Assembly: GCA_013396635.1 (NCBI GenBank)
Contig: WBMW01001574.1
Location: forward strand, 1-64,000
Source: Penelope pileata
Lineage: Eukaryota > Chordata > Aves > Galliformes > Cracidae
Length of the DNA stretch: 64,000 bases
Direction of reading: 5' to 3'
Shown here one piece after another: positions 53,353 through 64,000 of this stretch (the stretch's first letter is position 1; every line of letters begins with the position of its first letter). The position numbers and the translations under genes are program-made. The notes below the pieces were generated by a model. The model made no database searches. It was not told the origin of the DNA and saw only the letters and a list, made by a program, of their open reading frames with translations.

Positions 53353-55437
53353 TTTTGTGTGTCTTATAAAATTAGGAGTACTACATACTGCACCTTTAGA
53401 GACTGTAAACTATGTAGAAGCAGGTGCTGCGACAGTCAGGGAAGAGTCTCAGATGCACATAGCAGCTTTCCGTGGCAAACTAATTATCCAGCCTATTTCT
53501 TCAGCACACTCTCCAAGACCACATGAAGCTGCTATCATTTGGCTTTCTGCTCTCCTTAAACAGCTAATCAAAAAGGAAACAGCAGTCACCTTCCCAGGCA
53601 GCCATTGAGCTCGTGCCCTGTCACTTCAGGACAAGCCCATGCTGCACACAGCAGTAATTCATGAGGCACCAAAACAGACAGACATGAATGAAGCCAGTTC
53701 CAAGCAGAGCAGTAATAATCTTTTCTGAATAGTAACAAAGCAGGAAAGTGTGGAACGGAAAAGTGTTTCTGTGTGCTTATTTTAAGAGGCACAAGTTCCC
53801 AGAATGGGATATGGAAAGGAATGGAGAAGTATTTGGGATGAAGGGACCACAATGGAATTCATTTCAATCCCTACTAAGGCCCTTGTCAAAGCTTCAGTTC
53901 CACCTGAAGCCCCAGCCCTATGCAGAATTATGTATGTAAGAAAGCTTTTTTCTCAAGTATAAAAGTTGTATACACTGCATTTGCAGGACAGCAATGGCAA
54001 AGAAAAATTTGCCAAGCTCTGTATGTGACGCAGAAAGGCACCATGGGGCTGTGCTAGCTGTACACCTGGCCTGTCTAAGTGGAGAAAGGCTCAGGAGTGC
54101 AAGACCTACAGTGCCAAGGGGGACCTAAGCAGCAGAAAAACAGAGAAGGATGACTAGAGAGAAAGCCATTGAAATTTCTACATCTGGAGAATATCCGTGT
54201 CATGCATTCACCATCAACATGAAAGCTTAAAGCATTTTGAACTTTATGTACAAAGAAACAATTCAGCATGAAAATATAAACCCAGCAGAGTTTATGAGGG
54301 AGCTGTTTTTCCTCAGAGTGGAGAGTGGGCTGCTGTATTTAAAAAGAACCGAAAGATGAAAAATGAATGATGAAGAATATGCCAGTTGCTAATCAGCAGA
54401 AAGTCTGCACCAAAATAATGAAACAAATGAAACTGATTTCGTTTCTGAACTGACTTAGAGAAGTTTTTATTCACGTATATAAAACCATTTCTTAGCACCA
54501 AGCCACTAGAAAGAGATGTTTACGATCACATCCTTGGCACTATATAGTCTTACACGTCTGAATCACAAATGTTACATTCACTATTTTGGTCACAACAGCT
54601 ATAGTTTTGTCATATATCAAACTTGCTTGCCCCCCCTTACTCTGAAATCCTTTCAGATGCTCTTTCTTTTTTTAAATACTGCTTCCCCGTATTCTCTTAC
54701 CAAACACAGATTCACAAGTCTGAAAGGCTGCATTGCCACTGTGTTTACTGCCTCCTTGAATTTCTGGTGTTAGCTGCCAGCTTACAAGAGTTTGTGGTCG
54801 GAAAATTGTCAGCAGCTGAACTGTCCCGGGCTGGCACGTCAACCACAAACCATGGGCAGAGGTCTCCTTTCTCATTCGATAAAGAATAGGGCATAGAAAA
54901 AGAAAGAGAACTGCACACAGGCAGCATCGTTTCCACAGTAAGGCCAGACATGCAGGAGACTGCAGCGTTAACACAAACACAAGTAAGTGCCTTCTACAAA
55001 AAGGTCAAAGCACCAGCTCCAGACTTGTAGGCGACCTCAGACCTACTAAAAATAGCCTACTTTGCTGAATGAAGACCCACTGATGCCATTTTACCAAAGA
55101 CGCTTGCCATTTTCTTTGTTCCGTTCAGAAACCAGTAACCTTACTTCAGGCACTTTGAGCCATTATCTACTGTTAGTCGATTTTTTCAGAGGCAGAATCA
55201 GATTGTCCTGGAAAGTGAGGAGTTAGATAACTGTGTTCCTGCAACAGACCTGCTCTGGGTGCAGTGAGCTGCACTGAGACACAACACTGAGAGCATGCAT
55301 CCACGGCTCGTGGTGGGGAATGGCCATCACAGCTCAGGCTGCAGCATGTTTCTATGAAGCTTTAAGTCATAACTTCAAAAAAAAAAAATTACACCCAAGC
55401 CACAATAATTATAACCAAAATCAACAAAAAAGCAGGT

Positions 55438-57310
55438 ATGGGCATGATGAATTAGACCTGATATCCATCTAGCCCTTCAATCATTGTCCACTGGCCAATA
55501 CTTCAGTAAAAAATCTAAGAAACGGGGCACATATAAAGCTACATTCTGCCCTTAACATCTGTTCAGTTTCCAACCCCCCAAGAGATTTCCTTGCCAGAGA
55601 TGGTTTCTGAATCCTCATGGTCAACAGAACTTGATTTTTTTTTATTTTAAATCTATTTTTTTAAATCCTTTGTCCTCGTTTGTTTTAGACCTGGTACACT
55701 GTATTTCCATTTAATATCTCTGAATCTTGTACTGAGATAAGCAATCACCTAAACATTGTCTCAGTAACATTCACTACTTTACCTGCAGTTACCAACACCT
55801 CTGATTACCTCAGTCTGGAAAGACTAAGTCTATTCAATTTTTCTGAGCATGGAATTAGCTCTGTGTTTTTGTTTACTCTTTATTACCACCTAATTTATAC
55901 CTGATTCTTCCACATCTGTTTCAAAACTAGCTGAAGAGAATTAGATCCATTACTGAAGACAGAGGCACAAGGTGTGAGATACAGGAGGATAACATATTCT
56001 TGTTTTTTCTGCATTTCTGCATACGTCCAGTCTTTCAACCATCATTGGTCAGAAAGTCATGGAACCATTCACAGTAATTCCAGTATTTCTCTCTCAATTT
56101 GCAAGGCATAACTTAATCCATCACTGGGTATATGCTGTCAGATCAATCTTCTCAATAAGCACTGCCTCCCATCTACCAGAACTGAATCTGGCCTGTAACT
56201 TTGTTGTCCCATCACTTGGTACTATGAGATCCCTCTGACATTATTCCTAGTCAGTTGTTGGGCTTGCTACCTGGAAAAATGCGTCAGCGTTTTACTATTC
56301 ATCCACTGTTCCAAATATTTTACGAGCACTTGGACCAGCATAGATCCCAGTACACGTTCTCCAGAGGACTGTAGGAGTAATGTTGCTGCATTGTCCAACG
56401 TGCTCTTTTTTTTTTTTTTTTTCCGTATGACCTTCAATCTTTACCAAGTCACTACCTAATCACTACAGGATTAAACCAATTTAATTTTCCAAAAGTCTTT
56501 GAGATTCTTAAGTACTTTATTTTCTTTTAAAGATGGTCAGACACATTGTATTCGTTAAATCACCTTCACCAAATGCTCATCCAGCCATTCAAACAACATG
56601 AGCAGATTTACAAGGCCAGACTTCCTGCTGCAGAAGACAACTTGACTCTTCTCTCCTATCGCCTTTTTTCTTGCGAACACTAATTCTATTCCTTTTTACA
56701 GTTTCTACCAAGGTGCCTAATATAGCAACCAGGCTAAGAGTTTCCAGTTTCCCAAGTGCTCCTTGGGCCCCTCTTTAAAAGCCTGACACGTTTACTGCCT
56801 TTCATTCTTCCATTCTAAGGCCAATTTAAGCAACGATTGTACACAACCATGTGTAGCTCAGCAACTTCATCACCAAGTTCTTCACAAAGCAAGACCTTTT
56901 CCAAGCAGTTCATTGTGCTGATTTGCTCCAAAATGTCAACCTTCTGTCAGCTTCCCCCAGCTTGTCCCCTATAAAGGAAGTCTCCACGTGGGAACTACTC
57001 TGCAGCGAATAGTAATGCAAATAACTTCTCTGCTCTGGCCTTACCTTCCATTAGCTCAGATGTAATATTAGGATCATCTATCAGCCCATCAGGATCTCTG
57101 GCAGGCTTTCTGTTCTTGACAGTTAAACAAAAAGCTTTATTATTTTTCATGCCTTTATAAAGTTGTCCCTCAACATTTTTTGGCCTACCTCATTATGGTT
57201 TATATTTAACTTGCCAAAGTTAATGCTTTTTCCTATTCTCTTCACTTGGATAAGACTTAATTCAGAAAGATGACTTATTTCTAAGGAGTCTTGTTTACTT
57301 TACTGTTTCC
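55438..57310 (-). mobile_element. Ancient CR1 LINE, about 1.9 kb, 3' UTR through RT region
   Basis: The plus strand follows the reverse complement of an old turtle-type CR1 in order over nearly 2 kb. The 3' end is at 55440-55640 (agacctgatatccatctagc, ccactggccaatacttcag, aacggggcacatataaagct). Next come ggcctgtaactttgttgtcc plus tgagatccctctgacatt at about 56190-56240, and agatcccagtacacgttctc near 56345. RT-domain blocks follow: ggcccctctttaaaagcct at 56766, atttaagcaacgattgtaca near 56825, and cttgtcccctataaagga near 56965. The 5'-most recognisable block is aacttgccaaagttaatgct near 57215. No frame is open. A 17-base T run at 56406-56422 lies inside it. Lowest confidence applies to 55650-56150. 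Confidence 0.75.
56406..56422. repeat. Poly-T run, 17 bases, inside ancient CR1
   Basis: Uninterrupted T tract that interrupts the ancient CR1 at 55438-57310. It could be slippage or the remnant of a tiny insertion. Confidence 0.85.
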
Positions 57311-57317
57311 CCTCCCA

Positions 57318-57870
57318 ACTCAGCCTTTCACCATCAAAACTGGACACAGTACTCCAGAAGATTTGGGTTGTGGTTTTTTCTTTTTTGTAAAGTTTATAAT
57401 GAGTGTGACACACAAACAAAATTTCTCAACTTATGCATATACATACGGCCATGAAACAGCATGTCAGCTCTGATACTTTGGTAAGGCTACATGAAGCTTT
57501 TTTTGTCTGCTTCCAAGGCAGAGTTTTTCCATCTTAAAGGTATAATCTCCATTTGTTCCTTCCAGATGTCTTGTTTCGTATTTGGACATCTTAACATACA
57601 ATTTGTTGGCCTGTGGCCATTTAAATCAGGCAATCCAGATTGTTCTCTAGAAGTACTCAATCACTTATTGAGCATTCTCCAATAAACGTATCATCTGCAT
57701 ACTTAACCTAGGATTTTTTCCAGCTAGGATTATTGACGGAGACATTAAGCATTGCTACCATGAGAACTGGTTGACTGAGGACCCCATGAAAGTAACTCCA
57801 TTCAGTCTTTCCCTACTAGCAACCACATTTTGAGATTTCCCAGGGCATTGCTCTTTAATCTATCTTGTGC
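57318..57870 (-). mobile_element. Second ancient CR1 LINE fragment, same orientation
   Basis: Directly beyond the previous copy the sequence returns to a more 3' part of a CR1 element, so this is a separate or rearranged piece. Blocks in order are actggacacagtactccaga (57340), aggtataatctccatttgtt (57538), gtatcatctgcatacttaac (57688), attattgacggagacattaa (57729), gaactggttgactgaggacc (57763) and gcaaccacattttgagattt (57819). These match, in order, the reverse complement of another old CR1 subfamily (CTGGACACAGTACTCCAGATG..., GTATCATCTGCATATTTAAC..., GACAACCACATTTTGAGATCT). Confidence 0.7.
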
Positions 57871-58930
57871 ATGTTCATGCTTGGTGAAGTCAGAAGTCAC
57901 ATTTTTACCGTTAAAGAACCACTTACCAAGAAGAGTTACATCCTCTGAAAAATATTTATTCAATCTCAACTATCTCCATCATATTTTGCCTATTTACATT
58001 TAAAATTGCACTAAAAAGTCAGGAACCTTTAGAATAGGAAAACATTTATTCATTTTATGCATGCTTCGTAACAGCCAAACCAACTTTATCCAAATAAAAT
58101 AAACAAACAAAAAAAAGCCCCAACATTTTATGGCAAAGACCAAGCCTGAAAAATGTCAGCCCCAGAGATTGTGTTTTACTAATGATATACGCAACTGAAA
58201 ACAAAAGCTAAAATAAAAAATCATGCAGCTCAAATTCTTAAATCTGGCAGCAGGATAATTTGCATTTAAGAATTCTGAATGCATTAAATCATGATACCTT
58301 GTACAGCAATATAACTTTGTATAGTTCTATGAGTATAAGAGAAGTTTCATAAGAGAATTCTTTGCAGAACTACTGGTCAACCATTCTTACACCAATCCTA
58401 AGTAAAACAACGATATGTCTGGCACTGAATCCTACAAGTAAAGAATTAAATGACATCCTGGAAGAAACTGTTGACCTTAGTAAGGTTTAGGGGTCATACT
58501 GGAGAAATGACTGAACAAGGAACCACCAGCAAGATGGTATCTTTAGAACTACAAATATGATTTTTTAATGTCTGAACAAGAAAACAAGCATCTAGTAAGA
58601 TAAGAGACGAGTTACTACCTCGTTACATGGCATTAGCTCAATGCAGTTAGCTGCCTGGGAGAAGGTAACTGAACGGTGGTCTGTAAGTATCTACTGAGGG
58701 ACAAAAGTAGTATTTTGGATTTCATCAGGCAAAGAAACTTCTTCTTGAAGCCAAAGTCTTAAATAAATTGAAAATGAAGATGAGATTAATATTTTTGCAG
58801 TAATGAGTTTACCGACAGAAACAATCCAGCACACAATTACCACATTCTCCATCAGTTGAAAGCTATAAATCAAGACAACTAGCCCATGCACCAAGATGAA
58901 GTTACTGGGAAAAATATGGTAATTACTTAC

Positions 58931-59023
58931 TTTGGGAAGATGACAGTCATGAGTGCTGATGCATAACCAGGCTTGCACACTCCCTCAGAGAAATTTGCAT
59001 ACTTTGATGCCAATTCTGGAGGC
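58931..59023 (-). CDS. ST3GAL3: ST3GAL3 coding exon (end of stem, start of catalytic region)
   Basis: This 93-base internal exon of the Golgi sialyltransferase ST3Gal III reads on the minus strand as one base completing a codon, 30 codons, then two bases. The peptide includes ASKYANFSEG and KPGYASALMT, which match the stem/catalytic boundary of vertebrate ST3GAL3 (about human residues 71-100, from memory). The enzyme moves sialic acid from CMP-Neu5Ac to terminal galactose on Gal-beta-GlcNAc glycans in an alpha-2,3 linkage. An N-F-S glycosylation sequon is visible. The exon is bounded by a tttttacag acceptor and a gtaagt donor, and both introns are phase 2. The paralogs ST3GAL4 and ST3GAL6 differ clearly here. 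The preceding exon, expected to end in a Ser-Lys-Leu-type sequence, was not found between here and 64000. Confidence 0.95.
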
Positions 59024-62000
59024 CTGTAAAAAAAAATGAGAGGGTCAAGACTCTCCTGCTACGACCTAGCTTTTGCAATCATCCAAGTCATTTTTCTTTC
59101 CTTACAGCTTTTCTCAAGAACAGCTATGAGGAACAGTAGCCAACACAGAAGGGGATTCATTTGTTGCAATATAGCATTATAGGGGAACAAACAAAGGATA
59201 GGGTTAAAGATATTTGAAATATCACTAAACTACTACTTTTGCTGAAAGATTTTCATACCTAGGAAGGTAAAGCTCATGGAAGAAAAATATCAGAAGGTAA
59301 TTTTAAACTCCAGTATTTCAGAAGGAATAAAGTATAATCAGCAGTCTGCTTTGGCTATTTTTCTAGAGTATGATCAAAGTTAAAATTACAGAAAAGTATT
59401 ACTTAGAAGACACCTTTCAAATACTTGAAGGAAATTTTTGAGCAGTTCCTACAGGCTATCATCAAGGGATGCATTCAGCATTTGGGACAGACAACAGCAC
59501 TGTTGTTCTGTTGAGATGTGTCTAATAATTCAGCTTGGCAAGCAATTTCAGGGCCAAATTCAGAATATACTTTTTTCTCCATTAAGTTTTTTGTACAGAA
59601 ACAAGATCTGTTTAGCATTTAGCAACTCGAGGAAAGATACTTAAGATATTACTATAGACCTAATGAGTGACCTGGAAAAAAGAATAATTTGTTTGTTCCG
59701 ATCTTGCAAAACAGATCCACAAAAATCATTTTGCAGAGCCCATTACTAATGCAGCAGAGTTTTCTGTTGTAAGCATCACCAACATCTGTTAGCTAGCAAA
59801 CTACTGCTAGAGGTAATGGGCATGGATTCAGAGCATTTCAAGCAAGCAATACAAAGCTGAACCCCTGAAATGGTCCTGGAGGCATTGAGAGCAGCAGTAC
59901 AAACAGAACCCTGGCCGGCCAAACTTTGTATTTGAATGTCAACAACTCCGTGCTGAGCAGGCAGTAACTCCCCTTCTTGTACTGGTACTGAGATCACTTC
60001 CCAAGAGATCACAGCCACTTCCAAGTGGATCATCAAGAGACAGAGAGTTCATTTGCAGCTAGGCACATGTACTACAAAGTCTCCTAAATCTACAGCTTTT
60101 AAAGAACAGACTATTTCTGCTGAGTAAAACGCTAAGCCTTCAACAGCTGGAGAAGGACGTAAGCTAGAGAAAACAAAAAATTACTGTAAGTATTTCATTT
60201 CAGACCTTTGTAGATAAGAAGTACTGAAAAAATCTTAAGGTAACATGGACCTAACTCTAATTCTGCTACAGATTGCCCATGTAACTTTGGTCAAATCATT
60301 TCATGTTTTACTGTTGCAATTCGTACTCTATAGGATGGACAGAACAATTTGACAATACTGTCATTTATGTGCAGCAAAGATTATGTTCCTCTCTCTCTCT
60401 GTATATATACGTAGACAAGCATACAGAGATGTAAGCTATTGCCGAGAACAATGCCAACCCACTTGTTCAGCTTCCACAGATGACATCACACATCTTTAAA
60501 TGAGAATGTATCTAAGAAGTGAGTATCTAAGAAGTGAGTATCTCAAAAGTTGGATCCCAAAGACATGCTGTGAATGATCTGTGCTCAGACTCCAGTCAGG
60601 ATCTCTTCATAAATAGGCACAGGAAGGAAAGGTGTTGTTAACAAAACAGAACCTTTTAATGGTGTGAAAATATATCCCCTTCTGGCATGATTCAAAGGGA
60701 CAAAATGGGGTACAGATCACGGCTCGCTGCAGCACGCCAGCATTTCAGATATGAAGAAATGGGGGAAGTTTTAATCTTTACTAAGCAAACTTAAGTGCTG
60801 CTGGATTTTTCTGGCTTATGCCAAATACAGAAACTCCTAATGCCAAAATCTTCAAAAACAAGCTCAAAGCAACTGGAATTTATCCGTAGCCACCACGATA
60901 GTGAGTCACTGCTGGCAAACGTGTATAACTACTTCAGCAGCAGGCCTTTCTCAAGTGAACCTCCGTGGCCACACAGAATACCTTATGCCACAAGCACAGG
61001 CATTTTTCTCTTCTCTGATTTAATGGCGCTTTCATTATCAAATTAAAACGTCACTCAGATGCCCATCATGGTGTTTCTGCAGAATAGTAGGCTGAAAGCC
61101 CCGTGCACGTGACCCACACAGAAGGCCGGCCAGCGCGGCATACTGATGGCAGAGCCGTCAGTCAGAGCCCACAGAACGCTCGCAGCCCCAGGGCAGAGCT
61201 GCTCACAGTGCTTGGATGTGGTGAAGTTCACTTCTCAGAAGGGCATTGTAGCTGCTGCCTCGTATCGTTCATCTCCTTTCTGCTAGCCACACACCAAGCT
61301 AGCAGGGCACAGACAGTGAGGATGGGCAGTCTGTATTTTAAATCCATGTAGGGCCATATTTTGTTTGATTTCTTCAGATTACACATTGAGGCTGTGCTGT
61401 CATTGCCAGAATGCTCATAACGATGAGCCTATATTAGTGTACAACTCCAAACTAAATATTTAGAGTAAGGCTGCATAAGGCCTTGCTGTCTACCATGCTG
61501 CTACTTCTAGCTATCCAAGCTAGAATTATTTTAGATGTATAAATTTGTTATGTGGTGGTTGGTTTTTTTCCTGCAAGATTCATTGATCTCAGAGATTGCT
61601 CTTCTATAAATTAGCCAGCAGAACATCCTGCATGAAATGCCCACACTACAACGCTGGAGGTGCAATGCAGAGACCTACACAGCCTCAAACAAATCCATCT
61701 TTCCAAAGTCACACTGCCTGTTAGCAGGTACGCAGCTCTGTAAGAAAAACAGCATGCAGAACTAAAATGCGTCAAAACAAGCATCTCTCACATCTCATGA
61801 CAATGTACTTACTACACTGCTGCATACACCGCTACTTTTGTGATTATGTTTCTTATTTCCAAACAGAAGAAATAATATTACTGAAAGTACATTCTGCAGA
61901 AAAAGCCACACAAACTAGCAAAGCATGGTGCATGGCACTACAAGAGCTTCTGCTTGATTCTTCTTTTATAATCCTGTTTGCTGCTTACAACAGATGGGTC

Positions 62001-64000
62001 AAGAACAATGCACCAGATCAAACAATATTCTGTTCTTAGTGCTTTCCTCGTAAATGGCTTCATCTCACCAGCTCAGTTCCTGTGCCTGGAATCAAAGGAG
62101 ATTCCAACAACACAAAAATTGTTGGGGTAAGCCAGCCAGGCCTACCATGACTGCTATGCAATAAAGGTAGAAATCCTCTTTACATCTTCCAAGTCCAACC
62201 ACACCTGTTCCAACTCCTGATTCTTGTGCTCCTCATTACACTGAGAGCATCAGGTGGGTGAAGGCAGTTAAGAGCCAGTGGAGATGGTGGAAAGCATGTC
62301 ATCAGAGAACACTGCGGACCCTCACATTTTTCTCAGGCTTTGTGTAGGGAAAAAAACCCAGCAAGATACTATATTTCTCAAGAATGAATGAAGGAAACAA
62401 TTCATAGTCAGTAACTGTAAACATCTGCAATTTTTAAACAAGTGCCTGCAAGAGGGTGATGTTAAAGGAAAGCAATTGGCTTATTTCCAGTAAAAGGAAA
62501 CTGCACTTATTCTTTTTCCCCCCCTAGTTTTTTTCCTATGAGACTAGCACAAATCCTGAATTCCTCCTTAAGATTTTCTGTGGTTCTCTACACTGTTATG
62601 TGGCCATCAATCTTAACAAAATTTCACAATTTGGATAAGTTGAAAATCCAGCTGCTTTCAGAGGATTAGAAAAAGGAACAAGATTTTTTCTTCTGCTTGA
62701 ATTTGGCAGATGTGTGTCATCTTTTAATCTCAAATATGAAAATGTCACCATGGTTAATTCCTTCATCGTGTCTTGATCAGGGACGGCATGTCATCCTCAT
62801 TGGACTGCAATCTAAATTCATTTAAAAAAATAAATGAGTATTAAAAACTCAGTGTTTGAACTGCTAAAAAAAAAGTCCAGAACTAAGCTCACATAATTGA
62901 ATATTACAAAATCTAGATTAAGAGACACATTCTGTCTCCTTGTCTTCCACGTGGATTTTAAAGTTTGAACTGTAAAAATTTAAAAACTTCATTCGCCAGA
63001 GATCATCTTCTTTGAGGACTGGTTACTCCTGCACACAAAATACACGTACTGGTAGAAAAGGAGTTCTTTAGCAGTGTGCTAAAGAACAATGTGCTAATTT
63101 GAGGCACATTCTCATTCTCTTGAGGTAAAATCCTCAAATAGGATTTCCAGTCAAGTTCCCTGGGCCAGATGTATCCATCACAGACATGGGTCAGTGTTGG
63201 CCAGACGTATACTTGCGGACCCTTAGGTTCCAGTTAAATATTGTTGTACTTCAAAGGCTCCTGGAATAAAGCTTTCAGTTTACTTTCCCCTAGATATGTC
63301 AGGAGCTACGTTTCAGAACCAACTTATGAACACAATGAGCCCACGGTACAAAGCAAATATGGGATTTGTTTAAAAATTACAGAACTTCTCCAAATGAAGA
63401 CATTAATGAAAAAAATAGCCTGAATGGCTGGGGTGTGCATTTGTTTAGATTTTAATTAATATCAGAGTCATAGATCTTTGAATGTTACTTGCTTTATACA
63501 TCATTTATAGCTCTAATAAGGAGACAGCTTCCAGGCCTCAGTATGCTTTTTCATAACATACCACAGGCTTCTGAAGCAACAAAACCCATTTGAGGTGATA
63601 AGTCCCACAAACCAACCCTCCTTTCCCATCTGGGAAGGATTTCTGTTAAAGAAATAGATGAGAAAGTAATTGTCCCATTAACTCTCCACTCCATTGTAGA
63701 TTGCCAGCCTCACAGCAAGTGTTATCAGTTCATTCAAAGGTAAAGGAGGACACCCTTAGCAGGCTTGGTGATGCAGCTCTTTTACTCTGCTTCAGTTAAA
63801 GCTGTTGAGTCACAGAGGAAGAGAGGTCATTAAGCAATAACAAGCAGGCTTAACACATATAGCAGTCAATTCCCCTGCACCATAACAGCAGGGGACTGAC
63901 AAGCATGTTTGCACACCAGAGTTTTGTAAATAGAGCCATGACCATCATGTCATTTTGACAGGTGGCATCTCCCTGGGTGCAAGGCACTAAGGAAGGAAGA
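59024..64000 (-). other. ST3GAL3: ST3GAL3 intron, 5' part cut by the window
   Basis: At least 4,977 bases of the intron preceding the first exon seen here. I looked on the minus strand for the preceding stem exon, which must end in two bases compatible with a Leu codon before a GT donor, and found none. Contents I can name are an imperfect 15-base tandem repeat at 60508-60550, a short CT/TA-rich simple repeat near 60391-60412, and a small CpG-bearing patch with a CACGTG E-box at 61100-61200. The rest shows no recognisable repeat or gene. Confidence 0.85.
60508..60550. repeat. Imperfect 15-base tandem repeat
   Basis: The unit gtatctaagaagtga occurs twice in perfect tandem (60508-60522 and 60523-60537), followed by a degenerate third copy, gtatctcaaaagt. 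Confidence 0.9.

Larger units (their letters stand above)
21738..58930 (-). other. ST3GAL3: ST3GAL3 intron of 37.2 kb
   Basis: This intron is bounded by a verified donor (58930 side) and acceptor (21738 side) and is phase 2. It carries most of the repeats in the window: CR1 pieces at about 26930-27130 (-), 27685-28180 (+), 35615-35800 (-), 38530-38640 (-), 38850-39475 (+), 55438-57310 (-) and 57318-57870 (-). Probable remnants of a different old repeat lie at 42815-43025 and 43728-43830. Homopolymer runs and small TA repeats are scattered through it. I found no additional exon, tRNA or processed gene. In 21738-26900, 28200-35600, 39480-42800 and 43850-55430 I see ordinary AT-rich intronic sequence, apart from the simple repeats and small motifs listed separately. 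Confidence 0.85.

Noticed and set aside
59024..64000. Search for the preceding ST3GAL3 stem exon on the minus strand, including a candidate ending at a gtaag near 59100-59140
   Set aside because: In the only frame compatible with the known phase-2 junction the candidate runs into a stop, and its residues do not match the expected stem sequence. The exon is taken to lie outside the window.
1..64000. tRNA, rRNA, CRISPR arrays, phage or bacterial mobile elements
   Set aside because: None of the expected structures or genes are visible. The content is that of a bird intron.

Overview
This is vertebrate nuclear DNA, almost certainly from a bird. Two kinds of evidence support this. First, the recognisable interspersed repeats are nearly all CR1-type LINEs: young copies end in ATTCTGTG/ATTCTATG-type tails, and very old copies resemble those seen in turtles, crocodilians and birds. 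I saw no L1- or Alu-like sequence. Second, the only protein-coding signal is four short exons separated by introns of 7 to 37 kb. There are no operons, bacterial genes, CRISPR arrays or RNA genes that I can support.

The four exons lie on the minus strand at 58931-59023, 21643-21737, 9570-9633 and 2078-2173, in transcript order. They have consensus splice sites and compatible phases. Joined, they read as one continuous 116-codon stretch of ST3GAL3 (beta-galactoside alpha-2,3-sialyltransferase 3, a Golgi enzyme of family GT29). They cover the end of the stem, the start of the catalytic domain and the first part of sialylmotif L. The 5' exons (cytoplasmic tail, membrane anchor, early stem) lie beyond base 64000. 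The 3' exons (rest of motif L, motifs S, III and VS) lie before base 1. The window is therefore the middle of one gene, about 99% intron.

Layout: 1-2077 partial intron; 2078-2173 exon; 2174-9569 intron with three CR1 pieces; 9570-9633 exon; 9634-21642 intron with an ancient CR1 3' end; 21643-21737 exon; 21738-58930 a 37 kb intron with most of the repeat content; 58931-59023 exon; 59024-64000 partial intron. The large intron holds CR1 pieces in both orientations (about 26.9-28.2, 35.6, 38.5-39.5 and 55.4-57.9 kb), a possible RT scrap near 29.7 kb and probable remnants of another old repeat family near 42.8-43.8 kb. The 55.4-57.3 kb copy preserves nearly 2 kb of element order.

I found no previously undescribed system. 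The points worth a second look are the very old LINE fossils, a perfect 20-bp palindrome, clustered steroid-receptor-like half-sites, small CpG- or motif-rich patches that could be enhancers, and a 167-codon open frame without recognisable content. Conservation could not be tested here, so all regulatory suggestions are weak. Comparisons with ST3GAL3 and CR1 are from recall, not from a search.
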